Shown in pieces: positions 28,136-37,337 of a DNA stretch of 64,000 nt. The notes beneath the pieces were generated by a model. The model was not told the origin of the DNA and did not search any database. It was given only the letters and a program-made list of their open reading frames with translations. Where the stretch lies: contig NZ_JAAVSC010000001.1 of assembly GCF_012641095.1 (NCBI RefSeq), forward strand, positions 105,947 to 169,946, given 5' to 3'. The position numbers and the translations under genes were made by a program. This DNA is from Lactobacillus sp. HBUAS51381 (GTDB taxonomy: Bacteria; Bacillota; Bacilli; Lactobacillales; Lactobacillaceae). Numbering within the stretch: the stretch's first letter is position 1; every line of letters begins with the position of its first letter.

Positions 28136-29671
28136 ATGACAAAATCAATCAACACCGATTATTTCTTTGATGAACCGGCTTTTAACACGCATGATGGGGG
28201 TTACGTTCCACTGGAGGAACCCAAGACACCGCAAGAACCATTGCGGATTCCACCGCTACTGAAGCCTGATAAGGAAACCGCTACCGATACGTATTACACG
28301 GTCGAGGCACAGGCCGGGGAGACCCAACTGTTGCCGGGAAAGAAGACCAAGACGTGGGGCTATAACGGCAGTTTGTTGGGGCAAACCATTGTTTTTCCTA
28401 AGGGGAAGACGATGCACATTGATCTGAAGAATAGTTTGCCCGAGTTAACCACGTTCCACTGGCATGGGTTAAATGTGCCCGGGCCTTACACGGATGGTGG
28501 CTGCCACGCCCCGGTTTATCCCGGACAGACGCGGCACATTGATTTTAAGGTCGACCAGCCGGCCGCTACACTGTGGTTACACGCGCATCCGTGTCCATCA
28601 ACGGCCGAACAGGTCTGGCACGGTTTGGCGGGCATGGTGTTGGTCACCGATGACCAGGAAGCCCAGCTGCCATTTCCACGGAACTACGGTGTTGATGATA
28701 TTCCATTGGTTCTGCAAGATCGGCGGTTCCATGAGGATAATCAATGGGATTACAATGCCGACTACGATCCAGACGGGGTTCAGGGGCCAACGCCGATGAT
28801 TAACGGCACCATCAACCCCTATTTCGATGTGTCTACGCAACGCGTACGGCTCCGGATCTTGGACGGCGCCAACCGGCGAGAATGGCGACTCCACTTCAGT
28901 GACGACCTGCCATTTACGCAGATTGCTTCGGACGGTGGTGTGTTGCCAGAACCCGTTGAATTTACGCATTTGATGTTGACTTGTGCCGAACGAGCCGAGA
29001 TCATCGTGGACTTTGGCAAGGTGACGCCCGGTCAGACGGTGACGCTATACTCTGACGATGTGCCGTTGGTTCGGTTCCGCGTCCACGATTTCCAAACGGA
29101 TACGGCGACGCTACCCGACCATCTCGTAGATATTCCCGATCCAGACGTCACGCCGAATACGCCAATCCGTAAGGTTGTGATGTCCGGGATGGACGAGCAG
29201 GTCATGATTGACGGTAAGAAATTTGAAATGCAACGGATCGACGCCAAACAACAGGTAGGCAACGTTGAATTGTGGGATGTCACCAACACCAACGATATGG
29301 ATGGCGGTATGGTTCACCCGTTCCACATGCACGGGACGCAATTCCTAGTGGTCTCCAGAAATGGCAAGGCGCCGTATCCCAACGAACACGGCTTCAAGGA
29401 CACGGTCGGCGTCAACCCCGGCGAAACGGTGCGGTTAAAGGTTTGGTTCGAACATACCGGGGTCTACATGTACCACTGCCACATCATTGAACACGAAGAC
29501 GGCGGCATGATGGCTCAAATTGAAGCGTACGACCCAGATCATCCACAAACGTATAAGCTGATGGATATGGACACACTGATGAATGCGGTAGCCAAGGAAC
29601 GCGGCATCGACGTCAAGGACCTCCATCTGGCGGGAATGAGTTCGTATGAGAAGATGGGGATGAAGATGTAA
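28136..29671 (+). CDS. Multicopper oxidase (laccase / bilirubin-oxidase-like)
   Basis: 511 aa, three cupredoxin domains. All four copper motifs are present: HWHG, LHAHP, HPFHMHG and HCHIIEHEDGGM, the last giving a Met axial ligand at the type 1 site. No signal peptide is visible, so it should be cytoplasmic, like the lactobacillar laccases reported to oxidise biogenic amines and phenols. GAGGAG precedes ATG. The His/Met-poor sequence apart from the tail MKMGMKM argues against a CueO-type Met-rich cuprous oxidase. It is flanked by metal transporters, so a role in metal oxidation is also possible. Confidence 0.92.
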   Translation: MTKSINTDYFFDEPAFNTHDGGYVPLEEPKTPQEPLRIPPLLKPDKETATDTYYTVEAQAGETQLLPGKKTKTWGYNGSLLGQTIVFPKGKTMHIDLKNSLPELTTFHWHGLNVPGPYTDGGCHAPVYPGQTRHIDFKVDQPAATLWLHAHPCPSTAEQVWHGLAGMVLVTDDQEAQLPFPRNYGVDDIPLVLQDRRFHEDNQWDYNADYDPDGVQGPTPMINGTINPYFDVSTQRVRLRILDGANRREWRLHFSDDLPFTQIASDGGVLPEPVEFTHLMLTCAERAEIIVDFGKVTPGQTVTLYSDDVPLVRFRVHDFQTDTATLPDHLVDIPDPDVTPNTPIRKVVMSGMDEQVMIDGKKFEMQRIDAKQQVGNVELWDVTNTNDMDGGMVHPFHMHGTQFLVVSRNGKAPYPNEHGFKDTVGVNPGETVRLKVWFEHTGVYMYHCHIIEHEDGGMMAQIEAYDPDHPQTYKLMDMDTLMNAVAKERGIDVKDLHLAGMSSYEKMGMKM

Positions 29672-29681
29672 GAGAGTGAGA

Positions 29682-29780
29682 GCAAGGGCGGTTAGACCCT
29701 GAGCATTAGCGGAGATAAGTGCCCGCTCGGTGGAACCGAGCCGGTGCTTATCTTTGCTAAGCGGAGGGGTCTGCCCTTGC
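29682..29780. repeat. Long imperfect hairpin directly after the multicopper oxidase gene
   Basis: About 100 nt that fold back on themselves: GCAAGGGC pairs with GCCCTTGC, AGACCC with GGGTCT, GATAAG with CTTATC, and the centre is GCTCGGT GGA ACCGAGC. There is no T-run after it, so it is not a simple terminator. Its right arm is the start of the tandem repeat that follows. Confidence 0.75.
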
Positions 29781-30137
29781 GAACACGTTTCGGAGGCCGC
29801 CAGACTCGGGATATCAGGGATAACAACCAGTCCAACGCCTCAAACCAGTATTCCTGGCAACGACAACCGCCGGACAGGAGGCCCTTAGCTTTCTAAGCGC
29901 AGGAACCTGCCTTGCGTAACTCGTTTCGGAAGCCGCCAGGACCGGAGCATCAGGGATAACAACCAGTCTAACGCCCCAAGCCAGTATCTTAAGCAACGAC
30001 AAGCAGCGGTGCTTATCTTTACTAAGCGGAGGGGCCTGCCCTTGCGAACTCGTTTCGGAAGCTGCCAGACTCGGGATATCAGGGATAACAACCAGTACAA
30101 CGCCCCAAACCAGTATCACCAACAACGACAAACGCCG
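29744..30137 (+). repeat. Three tandem copies of a ~130-bp non-coding repeat
   Basis: The anchor CAGGGATAACAACCAGT recurs at 29815, 29951 and 30080 (spacing 136 and 129). Each unit also carries a CTAAGCG-like start, GCCTTGCG/GCCCTTGCGAAC, CGTTTCGGA, CCGCCAG and an AACGACAA end. Units 1 and 3 are closest (GTGCTTATCTTT at 29744 and 30009); unit 2 is more diverged. The 570-bp gap between the oxidase and the ArsR gene consists of this repeat, the hairpin and a terminator. Minus-strand reading frames across it are repeat artefacts. Confidence 0.85.
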
Positions 30138-30204
30138 ATGAGGGGGGTAAGCGCAAGCCTCTACCGTGTACTGCCCCTCAAAACACAAGAAAATCCAATC
30201 AAAA

Positions 30205-30242
30205 ATGGCTTCGGAATCTTCAAAATTCCGAAGCCATTTTTT
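30205..30242 (-). terminator. Terminator of the ArsR gene
   Basis: AATGGCTTCGGAAT pairs with ATTCCGAAGCCATT around a short loop, with A-run and T-run; its T-run touches the ArsR stop codon. Confidence 0.9.
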
Positions 30243-30579
30243 AATGCCCATGGGTCTGTCCCCGTAGCACGTGGTCGACGTGCGCCAGCGTTTCGTTGAC
30301 GATATCTAAAATATGGGGATCGTCCAACCGGTAAAAATTCTGTTTGCCCACCCGGCGAACCGCCACCAACTGTTCTTTTTTCAGCATGGCCAGTTGGTGG
30401 GAAATGACTGATTGCTCGACGGTCAGTAGGTCGCTGAGTTCACTAACGTTGAGTTCCTTTTGTTCTAAGAGATAGAGGAGCTGTAACCGCGTGGGATTGC
30501 TCAGCAACTTAAAGATGGCTTGGGACGCCTGCACCATTTTAGGCGTGATTAAGGTGACTTTTTCGGTAGAATTCGGCAT
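30241..30579 (-). CDS. ArsR/SmtB family metal sensor, CzrA-like
   Basis: 112 aa winged-helix repressor ([48 protein letters not shown]). The C-terminal helix has the exact alpha-5 metal motif DxH-x10-HxxH (DPH, then HVDH), which in CzrA/NmtR binds zinc, cobalt or nickel; the alpha-3N CxC site of CadC is absent. The start MPNSTEK follows AAGGAG by ten bases. It is divergent to the CadD gene, with a palindromic operator between, and probably represses it until metal binds. Confidence 0.88.
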   Translation of the reverse strand: MPNSTEKVTLITPKMVQASQAIFKLLSNPTRLQLLYLLEQKELNVSELSDLLTVEQSVISHQLAMLKKEQLVAVRRVGKQNFYRLDDPHILDIVNETLAHVDHVLRGQTHGH

Positions 30580-30608
30580 AAAAAGCTTGCTCCTTTCATA
30601 TGTAGATG

Positions 30609-30622
30609 ATAACATATGTTAT
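30609..30622. promoter_or_regulatory. Putative ArsR operator
   Basis: Perfect 14-bp palindrome ATAACATATGTTAT in the 69-bp region between the divergent ArsR and CadD genes; half-sites of this type are known for CzrA/SmtB regulators. Confidence 0.7.
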
Positions 30623-30648
30623 GAATAACATGCATAGGGGAGGATCAC

Positions 30649-31266
30649 ATGATTAAAACCATTTTAACGGGGGTCACGGCGTATATTTCCACTGGACTCG
30701 ACTACTTAATTATTCTAATGGTAATCTTCGGTCGCGTAAAGCGTCAAGACCGGTGGCTCGTACTGGCGGGGGATTTTTTAGGCACGATCGTATTGGTCGG
30801 TGGGTCGCTGGCCATTGCCTTTTTCCTGGGCTTCGTACCGGCTCCGTGGTTGCTGGGACTGCTGGGCCTGATTCCGATTTACCTGGGAATCAAGCTCTGG
30901 GTTCAGGGCGATGATGACGATCCGGATGCCATCGCCAACAAGGTTGCCAATCCAAAGGGGTTAATCGGCAACGTGGCGCTGATTACGATGGCCACCTGTG
31001 GCGCGGATAACGTCGGAATTTACGTGCCCATCTTCACCACGGTTGCGCCGACCGCAATTCCCTTGATTCTACTGACGTTTGCCGTGATGGTGGTGATCTT
31101 TTGGGAAATTGGGTATCGGTTGGCCTGCATTCCCCGTGTAGCGGCGGTGCTGGAAAAACAGGGTCGCTACATCACGATTGCCGTGTACATTCTGATCGGG
31201 TTGTACATTATGGCTGACAGTGGCACGTTTCAGCATTTGCTGCGACTGGCTGTGGGTTTAATTTAG
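30649..31266 (+). CDS. cadD: CadD family cadmium resistance transporter
   Basis: 205 aa membrane protein with about five or six helices, opening with TAYISTGLDYLIILMVIFGRV and containing GLIPIYLGIKLW and MATCGADNVGIYVPIF, all characteristic of the CadD/LysE-type cadmium transporter family. A short acidic loop (GDDDDPDA) lies between the halves. AGGGGAGG precedes ATG. The divergent metal sensor and operator support regulation by divalent metal. Export of Cd or Zn is inferred from the family. Confidence 0.88.
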   Translation: MIKTILTGVTAYISTGLDYLIILMVIFGRVKRQDRWLVLAGDFLGTIVLVGGSLAIAFFLGFVPAPWLLGLLGLIPIYLGIKLWVQGDDDDPDAIANKVANPKGLIGNVALITMATCGADNVGIYVPIFTTVAPTAIPLILLTFAVMVVIFWEIGYRLACIPRVAAVLEKQGRYITIAVYILIGLYIMADSGTFQHLLRLAVGLI

Positions 31267-31446
31267 GTGCTAATGGCTAAAGCATGCGAAGAGAAATGTA
31301 AGCGTTTCTGCTAGTGAATCGGCCATGCTGATCCTCAGAACTGTTTGTTTTGTCTGTAAAGGCAAAAGCATTTAACTGTGCTAACCAGAACGTTCTCCCA
31401 CCCGGATTAGCAGTATACTGGGATTACATCGGAAGGGGACGTTTGG

Positions 31447-32229
31447 ATGTTTTTGCAACAAGAAAGACGGCGACCGGTTTATCAATTGTTGGTGGCTTGG
31501 TTCGTGATGACAGTGCTCGTGTTTTGTTTGCCGCTGGGGTTGCCGCGAATTGCTAACTCGCGGATAGCGACGACAGCGGTCGTAGAGGCCATCACATTAT
31601 TGGCGATTGGGTTGGTCAATCGGTATTGGGTACACGTATCGCTGAACTTTCGCTCACCATTCACGTTTGGGCAGCAATTGCTGATGACCTGGCCGGCGGA
31701 ATTACTGCTGGCCTTTTTCGTGTTTGCAGCTATTCTAAAATTTCCACAAGGCATCGGTGCGGAAAAGGTGGCGGTCCGCGTTGTTCTGGGGTTACTGGTA
31801 GCGGGACTGGAAGAAACCGTCTTTCGGGGAATCTTACTCGGTGGCTTGCTACAACGCTTGCAGTTGCGATTGACTCGGCGACTATGGATTGCAGTGCTCG
31901 GCAGTAGTTTGTTGTTTGGCCTGAGTCACGTGATGAACTTGACACACCAAAGTCTACCCATGACGTTAATGCAGATAGTCCAAGCATTTGGGCTCGGCTT
32001 GGTCTTAAGTGCCTTATATTTACGAACTGGTAGCTTGTTATGGGCGATGTTGTTTCACTTTGGGCTAGACACAACTGTGATGCTCGTCGCCCTGACGCCT
32101 CACGAGACGAATACCGGAGTATCACTCTCAGATGTGATGCCGTTCGTGGTCTATCTGATCATCACGGCGATCCTATTACGGCCATCGCGGTGGCAGCGGA
32201 TTGATTTTCGACGACTGGGCGTTCATTAG
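31447..32229 (+). CDS. CPBP family intramembrane metalloprotease
   Basis: 260 aa, about eight hydrophobic helices. The Abi/CAAX protease motifs are in order: EETVFRGIL (motif 1, EExxxR), FGLSHVMNL (motif 2, FxxxH) and HFGLDTTV (motif 3). GGAAGGGGAC precedes ATG. In lactobacilli such proteins often lie by bacteriocin loci as immunity proteins, but no bacteriocin gene is visible here. Peptide or prenyl-protein cleavage is the family role. Confidence 0.82.
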   Translation: MFLQQERRRPVYQLLVAWFVMTVLVFCLPLGLPRIANSRIATTAVVEAITLLAIGLVNRYWVHVSLNFRSPFTFGQQLLMTWPAELLLAFFVFAAILKFPQGIGAEKVAVRVVLGLLVAGLEETVFRGILLGGLLQRLQLRLTRRLWIAVLGSSLLFGLSHVMNLTHQSLPMTLMQIVQAFGLGLVLSALYLRTGSLLWAMLFHFGLDTTVMLVALTPHETNTGVSLSDVMPFVVYLIITAILLRPSRWQRIDFRRLGVH

Positions 32230-32255
32230 CGGTCAATTAAATAAAAAGTGAAAAA

Positions 32256-32297
32256 ACACGGGTAACTTTCCGGAAGCGGGAAAGCTACTCGTGCTTT
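32256..32297. terminator. Bidirectional terminator between CPBP and YeiH genes
   Basis: ACACGGGTAACTTTCC pairs with GGGAAAGCTACTCGTG with a few wobbles; A-run on the left and TTTT on the right. Confidence 0.7.
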
Positions 32298-32313
32298 TCG
32301 TTTAGCTCTAAAG

Positions 32314-33357
32314 TTAGAAGAACAGCTTGCTAGCAATCGTCACACAGGTCATCAGAATTACGGATGAAATGGTGGCGGCAAGGAAGACGTTGCCTCCCCG
32401 CTGGAAGATGACCCGGAAGTTGACGCTCATCCCCAAGGCGGCCATGGCCATGCCGAGAAAAATATAGGCTAACTTGACCAGTCCGGCCAGGGCAACGTCA
32501 CCGAGTGGCAGGAAGGTACCGATGATGCTGGTCAGAATGAAACCGGCCATGAACCAAGGAATCGGTAGCTTGGCGGAACCTTGGTCCGTCGTGGCCGTGG
32601 GGTTGGCCTTGCGCGATTGATGTTGGTACCACCAGCCGATGATCAGGGCAGCCGGTGCTAGCAGCAGGACCCGGGACAGCTTGGTGATGATGGCCGTATC
32701 CAGGCTGACTGGACCGCCCGCACTCCCGGCGGCAACGGCGTGCGCAATTTCGTGAAGCGAGCCACCGGTTAAGACGCCGAATTGGACGGCGGTTAAATGC
32801 AGGAGGGGCTTCAAGCCAATCTCGACCAGCGTGAAGACCGTTCCCAGAATCGCGACGATGGCGACGGCCAACACTTCATTTTCACGTTGTCGTTCGGCCT
32901 TGTCCGCGGGCACCTTAATCTGGGGTGAAACGCCCATGACGGCGGCGGCCCCACAGATGCTAGTCCCGGTGGCCGTGAGAATGGCGAGTTCCTTCTCCAC
33001 GCCGAGCTTCCGGCTGAGGTTGTAGGTCAACAGGACCATTCCGGTCACCACGAAGGCGGCCAAGGTGATGGTCTTGACGCCGGCTTGAGCCAGCTGAATC
33101 AGGTTGAGCTTGAAGCCTAATAAAATAATGCCTAACCGTAAAAATTTATTGCTAATGAAGCCGATGCCCGCCCGGTTGGCGTTGATGACCTGAGGCTGTA
33201 CCTGGCACGCCATACCCAGGAGTAACGCGATAACCAGCGCCCCCACGAGGTTTAAATAGGGCAGTTGGGCCAGAAAACTCCCGGCGACGGCGCAGACTAA
33301 AGTTAAGAGTGATGCCAGCCAAAAGCCCCGGCTCACCACAGTGGTCCGAATATCCAA
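32314..33357 (-). CDS. YeiH/UPF0324 family putative sulfate or organic-anion exporter
   Basis: 347 aa with about ten hydrophobic helices. Family marks are LLLGMACQ, FISNKFLRLGIILLGFKLNL, ATGTSICGAAAVMGVSP and GGSLHEIAHAVAAG. It is divergent from a LysR regulator with 114 bases between the starts, the same arrangement as yeiH-yeiE in enterobacteria. AGGAGGAGAT precedes ATG. Export of sulfite/sulfate-like anions is suggested for the family but not well established. Confidence 0.88.
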   Translation of the reverse strand: MDIRTTVVSRGFWLASLLTLVCAVAGSFLAQLPYLNLVGALVIALLLGMACQVQPQVINANRAGIGFISNKFLRLGIILLGFKLNLIQLAQAGVKTITLAAFVVTGMVLLTYNLSRKLGVEKELAILTATGTSICGAAAVMGVSPQIKVPADKAERQRENEVLAVAIVAILGTVFTLVEIGLKPLLHLTAVQFGVLTGGSLHEIAHAVAAGSAGGPVSLDTAIITKLSRVLLLAPAALIIGWWYQHQSRKANPTATTDQGSAKLPIPWFMAGFILTSIIGTFLPLGDVALAGLVKLAYIFLGMAMAALGMSVNFRVIFQRGGNVFLAATISSVILMTCVTIASKLFF

Positions 33358-33471
33358 ATGAATCTCCTCCTCAAAAAATGTCTACGCCTAGTTTACCGGA
33401 AGTTGATTATAAGATAAAATTGGAATGAATAATAAAACTATAACGACAGCTTATAAGGAGGAGACCCAGTC

Positions 33472-34347
33472 ATGCTCGATCACCGGTATCAAACGTTTCT
33501 CGTCCTCGCCACGACGAAATCCTATACGCAGACGGCCCAGCAACTTTACATCAGCCAACCCGCCGTTTCCCAGCAAATTAAGAATTTGGAGACGGAACTG
33601 GGCTTAGAATTGGTGCACTACGCGCGGCCCCACTTGACCATTACCCCGGCCGGTCAGGAACTGGCGGCCTTTGTTCAGCGGGTGCAGGTGCAGGCCGATA
33701 AGGTGGTCACGACCCTCCAGCACCCAAGGAAGACGCGACAGGTCACCTTTAGTACCACGTTGTCTTTGAGTGAATTTTTAGCGCCACAACTCATTACCCT
33801 ACTGCAAGGCCAGAACTATCGCGACATCAATTGTCGGGTGACCAACACTCAAGCGGCGTTGCGGGCCATCGAAGCCGGGACCAGCGACTTTGCCCTGATT
33901 GAGGGGAACTTTGATAAACAGCGGTACGGCTATGAAATTGTCCGGCAGGAACCCTTCGTGGGCGTGGTCGCCGCCGACCATCCTTTGGCACAACAGACCG
34001 TCGTGAGTTGGGCGGATCTGACGGCCTATCCCTTGATCGTCCGGGAAGTGGGGTCCGGGAGCCGGGAAATTTTAGAGAACCTGGCGCACGCCGCGAACGT
34101 AACCTTTGCGGAGTTTCCCCAGGTGGTGACGGTGAATAATTTAGCCGCCATCCGCGAAGTACTCCTGCGCGGTGGGGGTGTCAGCTTCGCCTACCGGTCG
34201 GTGGTCGCCGATGCCCTGCGAGCGGGACGGTTAACGGTCCTGCCGCTTCAGGCCGGTCGGCTCCGCCACGACCTGGATCTGGTCTATCCCAAAGAGAGCT
34301 ATTTAACGCCGACCTATCGGGAATGGGCGGCGGCATTACGAAAATAA
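33472..34347 (+). CDS. LysR family transcriptional regulator
   Basis: 291 aa. N-terminal winged helix: YQTFLVLATTKSYTQTAQQLYISQPAVSQQIKNLETELGLELVHYARPHLTITPAGQEL. The effector domain contains DFALIEGNF and AADHPLA. AGGAGGAGACC precedes ATG. Its position divergent to the YeiH-type exporter suggests that it controls that gene. Confidence 0.9.
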   Translation: MLDHRYQTFLVLATTKSYTQTAQQLYISQPAVSQQIKNLETELGLELVHYARPHLTITPAGQELAAFVQRVQVQADKVVTTLQHPRKTRQVTFSTTLSLSEFLAPQLITLLQGQNYRDINCRVTNTQAALRAIEAGTSDFALIEGNFDKQRYGYEIVRQEPFVGVVAADHPLAQQTVVSWADLTAYPLIVREVGSGSREILENLAHAANVTFAEFPQVVTVNNLAAIREVLLRGGGVSFAYRSVVADALRAGRLTVLPLQAGRLRHDLDLVYPKESYLTPTYREWAAALRK

Positions 34348-34449
34348 TAATTTTACCAGGAAGTTGAGCGGATAGTTAGACAAACACCCCTAAATATTGA
34401 TATATTTATCGTACTGTTGTAAAAAAATATCGAGAAGGGGTGAGCCATC

Positions 34450-35655
34450 GTGACGAAGAAAACGAGACGGGCCATTTTTATTTTAGTATTTAGTGAATTT
34501 TTAGTGTGTTTGGGAATTAGTTTAGTCATTCCGGTCATGCCGTTTTTGAAGAATCAACTGCACTTAACGGCGACCGACATGGGAATCATGAGTGCCCTGT
34601 TTGCCTTCGCCCAGTTCGTGGCGTCACCCCTAATTGGTCGGCTGTCCGATAAGATTGGGCGGAAGCCGGTCTTAACCACGGGGCTGTTTCTGTTCATGGC
34701 CTCCGAAGTGCTGTTTGCCTTGACCAACCAGTTAATGGTCTTCAACATTTCGCGGATTATTGGTGGCCTATCGGCAGCGATGGTCGTGCCCACGGCGATG
34801 GCACTGGCGGCCGATATCACGACGAAACGGCAGCGAGCCCGCGTCATTGGCTGGTTGTCGGCGGCCTTCAGTGGTGGGCTGATCCTGGGTCCCGGAATCG
34901 GGGGGATCTTGGCCGGAATCAGCTATAAGACACCATTCTGGGCGGCCGGGGCACTGGGTTTAATCAGTGCGATTGTCCTGATCAGCCTGTTGCCCAGTGA
35001 CGCCGAGACCAGTCAGATTCGGGATGCGGAAGCGCCGTCAGAAATGGCGGTTAAACCCGCGGCCCATCCGATGACCCGTGAGTTTTGGACGGTGCCCATT
35101 ATTATTCTGTTTACGATGATTCTGGTGTCGTCGTTTGGTCTCCAGGGGTTTGAGAGTATTTACAGTATCTACGTGAATGAGGTCTTCCACTTTAGTCTAA
35201 GCAACATCGCGTTAGTGTTGACCCTTAATGGATTAATCTCGCTATTCTTGCAGGTGGCGATGTTTGATACCCTGGTCAGCAAGTGGGGTGAGCGCCGGGT
35301 CATCCGGGCCTGCTTCTTCCTGGCGGCCATCTGCGTGGTCTGGATTACCCAGGCTCACGGTAAGATTGCGGTCATGATCGCTACCCTGATTATCTTCTCC
35401 GCCTTTGACCTCTTGCGGCCAGCCATCACGACACTGTTGACAAAGGCCAGCGAGTCCAATCAAGGATTGATTAATGGCCTTAACATGTCATTGACCAGCG
35501 TGGGCAACGTCGTGGGGCCAATCATGTCGGGGATGTTGTTGGATATGAATCCACACTACCCTTACCTGGTGGTGTCGGTCTTCCTGATTGTTTCTTACCT
35601 GATGGCCTTTCTCCTAAAACGTCCGGATCAACTGCAGTCGGCGGCGGAAAAATAG
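34450..35655 (+). CDS. MFS multidrug efflux transporter (NorA/Bmr-like DHA1)
   Basis: 401 aa, twelve helices. The loop 2-3 motif A reads GRLSDKIGRKPVL, and motif C AAFSGGLILGPGIGGILAG lies in helix 5, the antiporter signature of drug:H+ exporters. The start is GTG, nine bases after AAGGGG. The 102-bp leader contains CACCCC and GGGGTG arms that could sequester the ribosome site. It stands alone and ends before a bidirectional terminator. Drug specificity is unknown. Confidence 0.88.
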   Translation: MTKKTRRAIFILVFSEFLVCLGISLVIPVMPFLKNQLHLTATDMGIMSALFAFAQFVASPLIGRLSDKIGRKPVLTTGLFLFMASEVLFALTNQLMVFNISRIIGGLSAAMVVPTAMALAADITTKRQRARVIGWLSAAFSGGLILGPGIGGILAGISYKTPFWAAGALGLISAIVLISLLPSDAETSQIRDAEAPSEMAVKPAAHPMTREFWTVPIIILFTMILVSSFGLQGFESIYSIYVNEVFHFSLSNIALVLTLNGLISLFLQVAMFDTLVSKWGERRVIRACFFLAAICVVWITQAHGKIAVMIATLIIFSAFDLLRPAITTLLTKASESNQGLINGLNMSLTSVGNVVGPIMSGMLLDMNPHYPYLVVSVFLIVSYLMAFLLKRPDQLQSAAEK

Positions 35656-35785
35656 GTTGGTAGGACGCTGGTGACCGTTTTGTTTAGTTGAGTTAATGTG
35701 TTGATAACTTTGGGACAAAACGCCCGCTTATTCTCATCATTAAATTAAAATGTGGACCACCGCAAATGAAAAATGTTGCGTCCTC

Positions 35786-35826
35786 AAAAAAGCCAGATCC
35801 GTGATTAATCGCGGGTCTGGCTTTTT
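35786..35826. terminator. Bidirectional terminator
   Basis: AAAAAGCCAGA and TCTGGCTTTTT arms with additional inner pairs; ends the MFS gene and the convergent surface-protein gene. Confidence 0.9.
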
Positions 35827-35840
35827 GAAGTGATAGGTGG

Positions 35841-37337
35841 CTATTTAATCGCTAGGACTAGTTTCTTATTGGCTGTGACGTAAGTGCCATTGCTGAGTAC
35901 AAAGCGTGTGGTGAGATTGTGGCGTTCCAAACCGACGACCGTTAACTTTTGCCCGTATTTAAGGTGATGGACGCGCTTTGTTAAAGTCACGTTACGGTAG
36001 TTATTGACACCGCGAGCGTTCAAAACTTTGATCTGCTTAACAGATTTTTGATAGTAAGCTGCCGTCACGTAAGTTGATTTAGCCGTGATGTATCCGGTTT
36101 TACCAGCTGTTCGACTATGATGGTTAACGTCTTTCACCTGATAGCGTAGTAAGCCTGATTTTGAGTGGCCATAACCCGTGACGACAAACATTGGTCGCTG
36201 TGTGCGAGGAACCTTCGAGTATTTAGCGAGCCGTTCCTGTTTGTTGAACGTGGGGTTTTGATATAAGTAGAAGGTCTTCAGACCATAAATAGTGGCTTTT
36301 TTGGCGACAACGGTGCTAGTGTCGGCCGCCGAACCCTTAATGATTAGTGTGACGGTCAATGTCTTACCGTTGGCAGCTTTTAGCGTGACAGGATAGGTAC
36401 CTGGAACCTTGTAGTTGACGTGACTGTCATCCAGTGTGACTGGTAGGGCGTTGTTATCCCGATCAGTCGCCTGTGCATGGAAAGTCGTGGCACTGATGGA
36501 TTGGCCCGACTTAATGGTGGCAGTCTTATCGGCGGTCAGGCTGGAATGATCGATTGTACCTGGGACCGTGGTATCGATCTTGGTGTAACGAACGATCGTT
36601 GTATAAGTGCCGCTCTTGTCAAAATTTACGCGAACGTTCCTTGGGCTGGGTTCATAGCCATCAATGTCTGGGCTAGATATAATCGCAGGGTTTTCGCCGG
36701 TGTAGCCCGTGACGACACGCTCTTTACTTGCTGTTGTGCCATCGGCGAATTGGTATTTAATGGTTCTGGTGTAATCGTTTCTGATCAAGTAAAGCATAAA
36801 GTCTGTAACCTCATAGGTGTCAATTGCATCGATACTAGTGACCTTTTCTGGAATCACAAGTTGATTAGCTTCTTCTTTGACCTTAGCAAGATCAAAGGTG
36901 GTATTGCTTACTGAGGAAAACTGAAGTTTAATCAGTTCTAGATCTGTGACAGACGGTACACTTTTGGGATTTGCGAAGATATTCGAAAGTAAATTTACCG
37001 CTTGTTTCCCCGTAATAACGCTATTGAAGTACTGAAAATAGATATTCACTTCATCGTACAGTGTGTAACCGCTAACATAGATTTTGCCAAGACCTTTTTG
37101 GAAGAGGTCGTTGTAGGTTACTCCGTTAATGTCGTTTTTATCAGTGCTTATGGCACTAGTACTGCCGAATGGTATTGATTCGGTACTACCCTCGATTTTA
37201 AAGTTCCATTTGAGGTTGATTCTTGTGTCGGTACTTGCTTTTGCCGTCAGGGGGGTGCTTGAAATAAGGCCAAAGGACATCGATAAAATGAGTACACCAA
37301 GTATCCAAATTATAAAGTTTACGCTCCGTTTAGTCAT
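35841..37337 (-). CDS. Secreted protein with MucBP, Ig-like and DUF5776 domains
   Basis: 498 aa. Sec signal (FIIWILGVLILSMSFGLISSTPLTAKAS). Residues 35-190 are unrecognised. A MucBP-like module (YTRTIKYQFADGTTAS to IVRYTKI) spans about 188-255, and an Ig-like DUF5011-type module (ATIKSGQSISATTFHAQATDRD to VTLIIKG) about 265-335. The C-terminal 150 residues are a DUF5776 (SLAP-like basic) repeat: IYGLKTFYLYQNPTF, YITAKSTYVTAAYY, VLNARGVNNYRNV. There is no LPxT signal; the basic C-terminus probably binds the wall non-covalently. GTGAGGTG precedes ATG. Confidence 0.82.
   Translation of the reverse strand: MTKRSVNFIIWILGVLILSMSFGLISSTPLTAKASTDTRINLKWNFKIEGSTESIPFGSTSAISTDKNDINGVTYNDLFQKGLGKIYVSGYTLYDEVNIYFQYFNSVITGKQAVNLLSNIFANPKSVPSVTDLELIKLQFSSVSNTTFDLAKVKEEANQLVIPEKVTSIDAIDTYEVTDFMLYLIRNDYTRTIKYQFADGTTASKERVVTGYTGENPAIISSPDIDGYEPSPRNVRVNFDKSGTYTTIVRYTKIDTTVPGTIDHSSLTADKTATIKSGQSISATTFHAQATDRDNNALPVTLDDSHVNYKVPGTYPVTLKAANGKTLTVTLIIKGSAADTSTVVAKKATIYGLKTFYLYQNPTFNKQERLAKYSKVPRTQRPMFVVTGYGHSKSGLLRYQVKDVNHHSRTAGKTGYITAKSTYVTAAYYQKSVKQIKVLNARGVNNYRNVTLTKRVHHLKYGQKLTVVGLERHNLTTRFVLSNGTYVTANKKLVLAIK

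Noticed and set aside
29744..30137. Possible CRISPR array
   Set aside because: Repeat units are about 130 bp, only three in number and diverged along their length, with no short identical repeats or unique spacers and no cas genes.
29814..30251. Minus-strand open frame of about 145 codons between oxidase and ArsR genes
   Set aside because: It runs through the tandem repeats; its internal protein repeats simply mirror the DNA repeats, and it has no family signature.
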